DNA of 64,000 nt from Jaltomata sinuosa (taxonomy: Eukaryota > Streptophyta > Magnoliopsida > Solanales > Solanaceae). How positions within the stretch are numbered: the first letter of the stretch is position 1; each line of letters starts with the position of its first letter. The position numbers and the translations under genes were made by a program. Below the pieces are notes generated by a model. It ran no database searches. It saw only the letters and a list, made by a program, of their open reading frames with translations, and was not told where the DNA came from. Of this stretch, positions 46,669 to 56,056 are shown piece after piece. The stretch is from NCBI GenBank assembly GCA_003996215.1, contig QJPP01007216.1:496001-560000 (forward strand), read 5' to 3'.

Positions 46669-48008
46669 TGATAAGTTGGTATTATACCTACTTATTTAAC
46701 TCTTAAGATTATGCTTTTGCTAATAATAAGTGGAAAAATAGTGCAATTGACGTGGATTACTTCTATTTTGCAGTATTATCTGAATTAGAAGTGATCGGTG
46801 CGGAATCGGATGAAAAGAAGTCAAATTGGAGGAAATTGTAAAATTCTGGGCAATTCAGTACAATCGCGTTGCATGAGTGCCAATGGCGCTGAAGGCGGAG
46901 GATGGGCATGTGCGCGATAGCGCTGCAAAAAGAATGGTCAAAGCCACTCAAAGACAAGGGTGCGATCACGTCCACTCAGCGCGATAGCGCTAACCAGTGT
47001 GATTCCCTTGAGCGCGATAGCGCTGCATTAGCGCAATCGCGCTTCACTGTACCTGAACATGAAAATGGGCAGAAATGACATTTCAACCTAGTGGAAACCC
47101 CAATCAATACAAAAAAACTCCTATTCCATCTTGAAACATATCTTTGGCTAATCTTTGGAACTTTTGGCAAGCTTAGAGAGAAACTTCATCAACCAACATC
47201 ATAGGAGTGAAGATTTGGATTCTCTTTATTGTAAAATCTTTAGTTTCCATTTTTCAATTCTTGTTCTTAATTGCTATTTTATTGGTGTGTTGTTGACTTG
47301 AGCTTTTGGGTTTGTATTATAGATAATACTTGTTGGGTTATTGAATTCATATATAGATTTTGTTCATATTTGATTATTTAGGTCTATTGAATCCTCCATG
47401 CTTGAAATTATAGTCAATGGTTAAAAATATTGACTTAGCTTGCTAATTTGGATTTTTGCTCAAGAGAGAAATTCTCGAATTCGGGAAGATTCATTAGTGG
47501 GGATTTTTGCTCGAGAGAGAAATGCACGAGAGAGAAATTCTCTAACTCACCCAAGTTATTTGGCTGGTTTAATGCTTACTCGTGTTGGTTTAAGAGAAAA
47601 TACACGAGATATATGCTCAATTGGTTGAGATACAGTGAGGGCATACCTTTATCCAAGACTACCTAGGTGTTAACCGGGTGCAAGTCTTGTGAATTGAATT
47701 TCCATTCCCGATTATCACTTGTTGTTCTTGCTTGGTAAAAGCAAGGTGAAAGCCATTGATCAATCTATCTTTTATTTGATTTTTCTTTTATCGTTTAGTT
47801 TGTAGTGTAAACCCCCCCCCCCTTTAGATATCTTTTCCCCTTTTTGTTATTTGAACTTCAATAAGTTGCTTAGATTCTCTATTAGATCGATCGCAACTAC
47901 ATTGTTCCCTTGGGTATGACCCCGACACTCGTTGGGAATTATAAATTATTTTTTCTCTGATGATCACCGTGACCTCCTACTTGGAGAGCACGGTTTGAGC
48001 GTTTATCG
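46669..48008 (+). repeat. 3' LTR of element D
   Basis: 1340 bp, partner of 41273-42672 (roughly 10% different by eye over the first 160 bp). It keeps intact GCGCGATAGCGC palindromes in the module at about 46858-47045. The last base pair of the LTR reads CG where CA is expected. Confidence 0.92.
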
Positions 48009-48038
48009 GCAACACAAATCTCAAACAACAAAAATAAA

Positions 48039-48206
48039 GCCCAACAAGGGCACAAATAAGTTTAAAATAATAAAACTAAAACATAAAAAGGAACAACATC
48101 ACAATCATCAAAAAGGTGCCCGACAAGGGCCAAATAATATCTAGCAGAATTTCATCAAGGCCCAACACGGGCAATAAAAACTAGTATCTGAAGCCCACTC
48201 ACGGGC
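48039..48206 (-). repeat. GCCC...GGGC hairpin array (C copy)
   Basis: Four units: GCCCAACAAGGGC (48039-48051), GCCCGACAAGGGC (48118-48130), GCCCAACACGGGC (48160-48172) and GCCCACTCACGGGC (48193-48206). Each has GCCC/GGGC arms. They lie just downstream (minus strand) of the second ORF of C. Confidence 0.75.
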
Positions 48207-48414
48207 ACCAACAAAAGCAAGTAAAGCCACCCCCTCCCCATAAAAATAGCATTGCCCGTAATGCTGAACTTGCAATGGGAAGAGGGTGGAACTCCCTGGA
48301 GGACTAAGCCTCATCATCATCATCTGCAGCTGTGCTCTCATCCGAGGATGTCCCACTTGGGCCAGCACCACCCTTTTGGGAGTGCGCAAAAAGTGTTGAG
48401 TCATGGAGAACCCT

Positions 48415-49739
48415 CTAAAAATCTGGATCCTTATCATCACCCAACTCTTGATCCTCATTTCCAGGCTGCACATCATCATCATCTGCATAGGCTGCAAATA
48501 AGTAATCCACGGGTCCTCGAGTTTGGCGAGGCTGAGTTAAGGTAGTCAAATCTGCCTCTACAATGGGCTGCTTTCCTTTTGCTTTTGCTACATCCTTCTT
48601 AAGTTCCGACACCACACACTCAACAACATCCATTCTTGTGCAGCGTTTGGAGACACTGTCCACCACCCCTTTCATAGCATTCTTGATCGCTCTTTGTATC
48701 ATACCAGGCAACTTGGTAGCCAAGTCATTCAACTACCTTTCATGATTGTATGTTTTGTCAACCATGTCTTATAAGCCACTTTTGGTTAAAGTCTCTCTTG
48801 GTACAGATGAAGTGGGGGTGTGTGTCTTTGCCCCTGATGTAGAATCTTCTCCAGCATCAAGCTCATCACTATCAGCCCTTTGCCTCTTTAACCTGGGGAG
48901 TCCCTGTCTATTTTCTTGTCAAGATCAATCACCCCAACTTCATGGGTGACTTTGTCGCAGCTGAAGTATAGGATATTAGTCTTTGCACACAACTTGCTGA
49001 TCAGTACCGGAAAAGGGAATGCATCTTTGCCCCTGCGTGCTTTCCTCCGAATTACCATGGCTTCTATTTCCCCAAAATTCACATGCTCCCCCGTCATAAT
49101 GGCAACAACTAGGATGGCCCCCTCTTGAGTTATCCTTTGATCATTTTGAGAGGGTAGGAATCGGATTCTGACAAGATCATACCACAGACGTGCTTCAAAG
49201 TGCAGAGTTCTTCTCAGGATGTCACCTCCCACAGTGGCCCACATAGGAGTGGAAGGGGAAATTATAGCAGCAGTTTCATGATATGGTTTCACTTCTGCGT
49301 TCAACTTATCCATGAGAATCGGTGCATGTTCGATTGGGTTTTCCCAATACATAGCATTGATGGCAGTAGGGGTGATGCATACTTTCTTGCCCCTGACTAT
49401 AACTGAGTTCAGGTTGGGGAATTTTTCTGCCGGTCCTCTATACCCTTTTGAATCCTGTGTGGCTTGATAGGCCGCAAAGAACTCCTGCACGACTTCCTCA
49501 TAGTATCCCCCGGGGACATCTTTAAAAGGGTACCAATATCGTTCAACAAATTATTGGTGCATGTTTGGAACCTCAGCCCCAACTTCCCCTAAGTTGAAGC
49601 TCTGCTCTTCGTTGAATGTTCTACCCTTGTCCCGGGTGTAGATGGCCTTCATGCCTTCTACACCAAATTAGAGCCTTATTTCTTCAGTAGCAGACAACTG
49701 CCTTGGTTTGCCTCCCGTGTTTCTCCTACTAGAAGACAT
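48415..49739 (-). pseudogene. Second ORF of element C, 'putative plant transposon protein' type
   Basis: The start at 49739 going left gives MSSSRRNTGGKPRQL. Two in-frame stops (about 49671 and 49545) precede a clean 200-codon stretch (49490-48888): EFFAAYQATQD, then VIVRGKKVCITPTAINAMYW, the PMWATVGGD region, LHFEARLWYDLVRIRFLPS and FPFPVLISKLCAKTNI. A frameshift near 48740-48890 leads to a C-terminal helical, acidic part (48732-48415, with DLATKLPGMI, then YADDDDVQ). This architecture is what I know as the 'putative plant transposon protein' domain carried by non-autonomous plant elements. Its function is unknown. It occupies the place of pol in C. Confidence 0.65.
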
Positions 49740-51502
49740 GTTCTACATCCATAGATTGTGAGCCAAAACACAAACAAAACCTAAGAAGAAGTTAGCAAAC
49801 TACAAAGGATTGAATGCAACGGACTAAAAAAATAAAGTAGGTGATTGTCGTCTTGTGCGAACCACATGAAAAATGCACCAGAGAGAGTGCGAGTCACATG
49901 TGCTGTCACACAAGCAAACAGAAACCTACAGGGATTTTCTCATTGACATACAAAGCTGGTGCAATTCGTGCGTGTCGCACCAAGTGTCGCCCCTCAAAGC
50001 AGTGACTGGTTCTCTCTTTTCAACATGATACGATGCCTTATGTGATCTTCACATCAAGATCTATGCATCGCAGGTGAAACTCACAAATGCACAATTAGAC
50101 TCTTTGGTTCCTTGTGTTCTTGTGAACTTTGCATGTGATCCATAGAGAAAGATGTGCTTAGGCACTTGGCACCATTCAACAAACCAATCAATGATAAGTA
50201 AATGGGGACAAGGGATATCATGATCACAACTTCTGGGTACTCATACTTCCCCGGGTTTCCATTAACACAATAAAAAGCAAGAAAGGAACTCAACGACTTC
50301 CCTTAAGATAGACATTACCCCATCTATCATTGGGAACATCAATCCCTCACTTGAGATAATGGGTACCAACAATTTTAGCAATAATTAACCCCCTCCCCGC
50401 ACAAGATCATACACCCCAAATATAATTCTCAACAAGAATCATGGGTATACAATCAGCAAAGTTAAACATCAAGAGTCAATTTTTAATCAAAACCTCATGA
50501 CAAAGGATGATTTTCCATTAAGAAGAATGTCACTCAATCTATCATCGGGCGAATTTATTCATCAATCAGAAGTGAGTTACTCAGACTTCACCCCAAACAC
50601 AGATTTCAAGGCTAAAAATTACTACCAATCAATAAGCATTAACAAGATTCAAGTTCTACTAATTTGGAAGTAAGCAAAATCATTAATACAACTAAAAATT
50701 TGGGGCCTAAAATTTTTGGATCTCACCCACAACTAACATGGTAATTCTACTAAGCATGCTTCACAACCTCCATAAAAACAAGTATTTAACATTGGAGAAC
50801 TTACCACAAGTGAAGATTACATTGGGAGGAGTGAAAATTGAAGCTTTTTGAACTTCAACAATGGTGACCCAAACAAATTTCATTGGAGAATGACGGCGGC
50901 AGTGGTGGGGTAGTAGTGGAGATGGTTGGGAGAGAGGAGAAGAAGATTTTAGAAAAAGTAGAGAGGTTTGTGGAAGGTTTTGGGAGAGAATTTTGAGAGT
51001 TTGAGGGAAAAGATGGTGGAAGAAGGAGAAGAGAGGTGGGTTTAAAAAGAAAAGAAGAAGAAAAGTTGGCTGGGTTATCTACGGGTCGGGTCGGTAAATG
51101 GGTTAGGTCAATTAAAATTCAGATTTACCTGTTGTGCACCACGACATACGATTCACACCAACCTTGGTGCGGACCGCATGGCATTTCGTACATTGCCTCT
51201 TTTTCTCCCCTGGTTTGCCTAGGTGTCTGCTTTGCCATGCGATGGAGGTGAGACGTGCACTTAAGCTCGTGTGTTCCACACGGCCCAGCGCACATCACCT
51301 CCAATTTTTCAAATTTCCTTCAGGCATTTTGATTAGGCCTGCAGTGCACTGTGCGACACACATAATTTCTTCTGTGGTCTGCACAGTCCACCACACAGCC
51401 CATTTTTGCCCTGTTTTTCCCTTGTTCAATTTTTCCATCCATGCATTCCCTACAAACACAACAAAAGTAACAAAAGATAACCAAAAACAAATAAAGAAAC
51501 TT
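49740..51502 (-). other. Noncoding region of C between gag and second ORF
   Basis: No credible gene. Two palindrome-rich stretches resemble the U3 module of C's own LTR: about 49850-50060 (GTGCGAACCACATG, GTGCGAGTCACATGTGC, GTGCGTGTCGCAC) and about 51130-51410 (GTGCACCACGAC, GGTGCGGACCGCATGG). The first lies about 110-320 bp upstream of the second ORF. Confidence 0.55.
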
Positions 51503-51557
51503 AGGTTGCCTCTCAAGCAGTGCTTAATTTAATGTCATGGCACGACGATACTACCTC
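51503..51557 (-). other. Conserved noncoding block (C copy)
   Basis: Reverse complement: GAGGTAGTATCGTCGTGCC, then ATGACATTAAATTAAGCACT and GCTTGAGAGGCAACC. Homologous to 43620-43677 in D and directly downstream of gag. Confidence 0.65.
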
Positions 51558-51559
51558 AA

Positions 51560-52900
51560 TTAATCATTCTTTAGGTTGGTGATGGTGTCGCTAGGCAATT
51601 TCCCTTTCATCCTCGGGTCATTTGGCTTGAGAGATGGTTCATTTGGGCCTCAAGAAGCTTGATCAGGTATGAGTGGGAGCTCATAGTTTAGTGAAGTGTT
51701 GAGACTTCACTCTTTAGTTTGCTCACTCTAGTTTTTGTGGTGTCCACCTTTTTAAGAACTAAGGACAACATGTCCTCCAACTTGGACTGGCCGGGGTTGC
51801 TTGTACCCGGTTGGTAGAGAGAGTCCGCCTTGTTTGGAGGGATGTAGGGATTTGAATTTTAATGATTGAAACAATCCCCATCCCTGTCTCTATCCCGCTA
51901 ATTTCTATCTCTTTCTTTGTCTTGAATCCAACCTTGGTTTTCCTCCCTCGGGCGATAATACTTGGGACGAGAACCCGCTGACATAAAGCATAGTTTGCCA
52001 TCAACCACGGTCATCAATTCATCATCACTCGCTTTTGATTTATGGTGTACTCACTACATTCACTGTCGTAGCACCACCAGCTCCCATGACATGCTTGGCA
52101 ATCAAATCAATTTGTGTAATCATTTTGGCCATTATCTCATCAAGCTCCTCATCCTTTTTCTCATTTCATTAACTAAGATAGATGAGGGTCTTCCCAAAGT
52201 TGGTACATCAACTTCTCTCAACTTCTTTCTTATCCCAAGATTGATTGGTTTTTGTAATTCGCTCTAACAAAGTCGAGGCAATGGGAAATTCTATGTCCAT
52301 GAAGGTGACATCTCCAAGGTTGTCAGCCACCAACTTATTTAGAGAGTTCAACGATCGATAGAATCTTTGTAGCAATACGTTGTTTGATAACTCATGGTTC
52401 GGACACAAGAGAAGCTTCTTTTTGAACCTTAACCAAACTTCATGTAGAGGCTCATCCGGGAGCTGCCTAAAGTTGGTAATCTTATCTCTAAGCTTCATCA
52501 TTCGAGATGGAGGAAATAATCTCGATGTAAATGCCTCAACCAACTCGGCCCAAGATGTGATAGAGTCATCTGGCAACTCTTCCAACAATATCGTGGCTTC
52601 CCTTGTCAAAGAAAAAGGGAATAGGCGTAATCGGATGGACTCTTGGGAGATATGTTGAAAGATGAACGATTGACAAATCTCCACAAAATTCTAAATATGC
52701 CGGTTGGAATCTTCATGTGCTGCTCTACCAAATAGGCCCTTCATTTGGATTAAGTGGAGCATGGTCCTAGTCATGTGGAAGACAGCATTTCCCACCGTGG
52801 GGGGTAGGTGAATTGCACCTACACCCCCTTGCATCATAGGCTCAACCTCATCGGCCTCCATGAAGTTGTCAACGCTCTCGTTGTTATTGGCCTCATTCAT
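51560..52900 (-). pseudogene. gag: gag of element C (Athila/Tat type)
   Basis: Read on the minus strand from 52900 (MNEANNNESVDNFMEADEVEP). The first part is open to a single TAG at 52691-52693. The same frame continues to 52208 with the gag core: RLFPFSLTREATILLEELP, TSWAELVEAFTSRLFPPSR, FRQLPDEPLHEVWLRFKK and LLQRFYRSLNSLNKLVADN. The stop falls where glutamine is likely. After 52208 the C-terminal part is frameshifted but readable (LEDMLSLVLKKVDTTKTRVS near 51770). No zinc knuckle or pol follows; the conserved block comes next. Confidence 0.85.
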
Positions 52901-53005
52901 AGGCTAGCCTGCTTACTCACAACACAAACAACAAACAAAAGTAAAAGAAATAAGTACTCTCAAGGTGACTTCAAATCAACAATCAAAAATAGCTAATAAC
53001 TCAAG

Positions 53006-53023
53006 TCCCCGGCAACGACGCCA
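53006..53023 (-). promoter_or_regulatory. Primer-binding site of C (tRNA-Asp type)
   Basis: The reverse complement TGGCGTCGTTGCCGGGGA is one base from the Asp-tRNA complement, a few bases from the 5' LTR end. Confidence 0.9.
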
Positions 53024-53028
53024 TTTTT

Positions 53029-54525
53029 TATGAACGCTCAAATCGTGCTCCCCAAAGTTGGAGGTCACGGCGATTGTGCAGTAAAACAAAATTTATAATT
53101 TCCAACGAGTGTCGGAGTTGTACCCAAGGGAGTTGGAGCTAGCTAAATTAAGATTGTGTCGAATTGAGTTCAAAATGAGAGTAAGTGCTTAAAAATGAAA
53201 AGTAAAAGGTGGGGTATTTGGATGTTGTCACTACAATCACAATTCAATTAAAAGCAAATAAATGTAAATGGGTGTACCAAATTGAGTAAGCAACTAGGTA
53301 TGTGTATCTGATGGGGCTTTAATCACGGGATAGGGTGATTATCAATTCAAATTTATTCTCGCTTATTGACATAAGTAGCATTGGTCATGCATATGAATTG
53401 TTATCTCTCGATCAACAACCATATATATGATGATATTGGTTAGAGCATCATCAGTTTAATCAACAAACAACCAACCTAAGCTTGGGGAGATCACACTATC
53501 TCTAGCTTAGACCATTAAGTGGGTGATTCCTTCGATAAGAGCTATTTCTAGCCTCAAATCTAGATGGAGTCCGAAGTTTTCACTAGCAATTTCACATCCA
53601 AAACCATGAAATTCTCTTTCAAGCAATCACATAGTCAAGTAATGAAAATTAATATTTGCAACCACAAATTTTAGGATTAAAACTTGGTGAAACTACTAGA
53701 CCCATGTCAAATAAGCAATTATAAAGATGAATTAACAACACCCACATCCATTTGTCAAGCACCCATCATAAACACACCTCTAGACAAGAGATATTAGCCA
53801 CTCATAGCAAAGGATAGAGATATACCAACTGGGTAAGTCAAAATCCTCTTCATTAGAGCTAAATCTCAAGTTCTACGCTTAATTTGAGCGCACATATGGT
53901 TAACCAAGAGAATAGATTCAAACCCTCATCTATTTGGAGAGGAAAACTTGTTCTTAATGCAAAAAGCTCTCTAAAATAGTTAGGACTAAAGTATCATCTT
54001 TACAAATGAGCGTAAACGAGCCTTTTATAGCTTCCCAAAACGTCACTAAAATTTAGGACAAAATTTCCCCTTTCGGTGGTGTGCGGTGCAACGTGCAGTT
54101 CGCACGTCGTGATGTGCACATCCCACACAATCTTTGATTGGACCAGTGACTTCAGATGTCTTTGGGAGCTTTGTGTGAAGGTGGTGCAGTTTGCACCTTG
54201 GGATATGTGCATCATACAATGACCGCACCCCTTAACATATTCTTCAGTGGCTTTTGTAACTTCATGCGGAGGAGGTGCAGTTCGCACCTCGGCTTGTGCA
54301 TGTCGCACGGCCACCGCATCTTAGGTCAGAATCTCTAGCTTTTTAAAACACTTCACACTTCACTCCTTTTGAGATCTTTTTAGGTCCATTTCCTTGTTTC
54401 TAATCATTTATAAAAAGTACTTGTATAGACATCAATAAAGGCCATAAGAACCTCTAAATCTATTCAAAACATAGCAATAATTCATGGATTTAGGCTAAAT
54501 AAGTTGGTATATTACTTACTTATCA
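53029..54525 (-). repeat. 5' LTR of element C
   Basis: About 1497 bp, partner of 37970-39462. Palindrome module at about 54060-54310, including AGGTGCA-GTT-CGCACCT (54273-54289). The LTR end next to the primer site reads ATAA where the 3' LTR has ATCA. Confidence 0.92.
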
Positions 54526-54530
54526 ATGTC

Positions 54531-55774
54531 CACAAGGGACAAGGGTAACCAACCTAATCTGATAGCTGAGCCCCTTCTATACCTACGGTGGCGCTATAGG
54601 TCTGGTACTTGGGGACTGCTACTAAAGGTCTCAGCCTAATCTAATAGCCTAGCCCTCAAATACTAATAATTATCTGAGAATGCAACATACATATATACTA
54701 AAACATGATAGCATTCTATTCTGAAACATGCCTGTCTGAATTATCTACCTAAAAAGTATAGATTGTAAATACTAAATTTCAATACAATCTAGGGTTACTG
54801 GATTTTGTAAATGTAACTATACTAATTCTCCAAGAAACATATAACTAATAGCACTTAATCAATAGCATTGGAATTGAAAGGAATCCCTAAGTTTTTGGAA
54901 CCCTAGGTCTAAATATTTCATAGAGAACTGAAGAACTGACTGAATTCTAGGGACCTAATGGGCGAAAGGAACCCACTAGTGAAATCCCACATACCTGGAG
55001 AAAAATCTATGGAGGAAATCTTTGCGTTTACGTTTGAGCTTGAAGAAGACCTCCTGCTTGTTCTTGAGAGAAAACTGTCGCCTCTTTTTCTCCTTTTCTT
55101 TCTAAGTCTGATGATTTTTAGGAGAATAGGTGATTTAGGTAGTTTTTGGCTAATTAATTAGTCTAAGAATAACCAAAACTACCTAGCATAGGCCTTAAAA
55201 GGGAAAGGAAAAGTTTAAAATGCCCAGGGAAAATAAAAGAATTCTAGTGGAAAAATTGTGACTCAGGTTCTACGGATGGGTTCCACAACTTCTGGAAGCC
55301 TTAATGGCTCATTGAACCCTGTCGTGGTTCCTGGACCATTTTGTTTGGCCGCAGGTCTGAGTTCCACCACTTGGTTTCATGACTCGTGGAATCATCCACA
55401 ATTCGTGGAACCTAGTTGTTGCTCCTGAGGGACAGTTGGGTCTCAGGTTTGAGTCCCATGAGTGGAATCCAGGACTCGTGAATCATTCCATGGTTCGTGA
55501 TTCTGACTCATGGTCTTGAATCCAACTTGGATGGATTATGTCTGAGTTCCACGGTTGCATTCCATGATTCGTGGACTATTCCACGGTTCATGAAATCAAT
55601 CCATGGTTCTCAGAGGAAAAATCAGAACTCTGATCTGATTCCACGGGCAAAACTCCGACTCGTGGAAACCTACACAACTCGTGGAACTGACTCGTGGTTT
55701 CTGGCTGACAGTTGAATTTTTCTTCTTCTAGTTTTCTGAACTGAGTCTAGGTTAGGGAGTTCTGGGGTGTTACA
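54531..55774 (-). repeat. 5' LTR of element B, start part
   Basis: Continues 37969 after removal of C and aligns with 30846-32134. The LTR start (TGTAACACCCC on the minus strand) is at 55774, followed by target-site copy ATATT. CGTGG/CCACG module at about 55255-55710. Confidence 0.92.
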
Positions 55775-56056
55775 ATATTCACTATCCAAGACTTAGAGTA
55801 GCTAAAAAATTATGAATGAAAGACTGTATTTTCCTACACAAGCTTGGGGTGTTGTTTGCATCTTGATCCATGTCAAAAACCCTGGTTCCCGCAACACACA
55901 TAAAGCTACACCAATATAGAATTTCTACGAACAATTCTTTGATAGCCTGCTAGACTTGAAGCCTATAGTAGCTGTAATACTTAAATCCCCTATTTTCTGA
56001 GCATCGTCTATGCCACGAACAACTTTCTCAACTAGACCCAAGGGACTATATGATAA
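55775..56056. other. Noncoding spacer, continuation of 30047
   Basis: Older sequence that element B split. No gene or clear repeat; style similar to 29800-30040. Confidence 0.45.

Larger units (their letters stand above)
41273..48008 (+). mobile_element. Element D: Athila/Tat-like, nested in C, non-autonomous
   Basis: LTRs 41273-42672 and 46669-48008, with the near-duplication ACAAC (41268-41272) and GCAAC (48009-48013). Asp-type primer site and polypurine tract are present. LTR ends resemble C's (TGATAAGT...TTTAT) but the LTR middles differ. The inside has two unknown open frames and long noncoding stretches. No gag core, RT or integrase seen. Confidence 0.92.
37970..54525 (-). mobile_element. 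Element C: Athila/Tat-like, gag plus second ORF, no pol
   Basis: Perfect duplication ATGTC (37965-37969, 54526-54530); LTRs 37970-39462 and about 53029-54525. The internal order on the minus strand is Asp-type primer site, gag, conserved block, noncoding region, second ORF, hairpin array, noncoding tail, polypurine tract. Without the nested D it is about 9.8 kb. No RT or integrase motif is visible anywhere inside, so it is probably non-autonomous. Confidence 0.92.
30048..55774 (-). mobile_element. Element B: chromovirus interrupted by element C
   Basis: The target-site duplication ATATT (30043-30047 and 55775-55779) brackets it exactly. The 3' LTR is 30048-32134. The 5' LTR is 37168-37969 joined to 54531-55774. 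Removing the 16561-bp insert leaves about 9.2 kb. The internal order on the minus strand is primer site, gag, protease, RT, RNase H, integrase, chromodomain. All coding parts carry stops or frameshifts. Confidence 0.93.

Noticed and set aside
48252..49406. Plus-strand open frames over the second ORF of C
   Set aside because: Antisense shadows of the minus-strand ORF.
51036..51532. Open frames of 71-132 codons on the plus strand within element C
   Set aside because: They cover the palindrome-rich noncoding stretch and run against the element's orientation, with no motifs.
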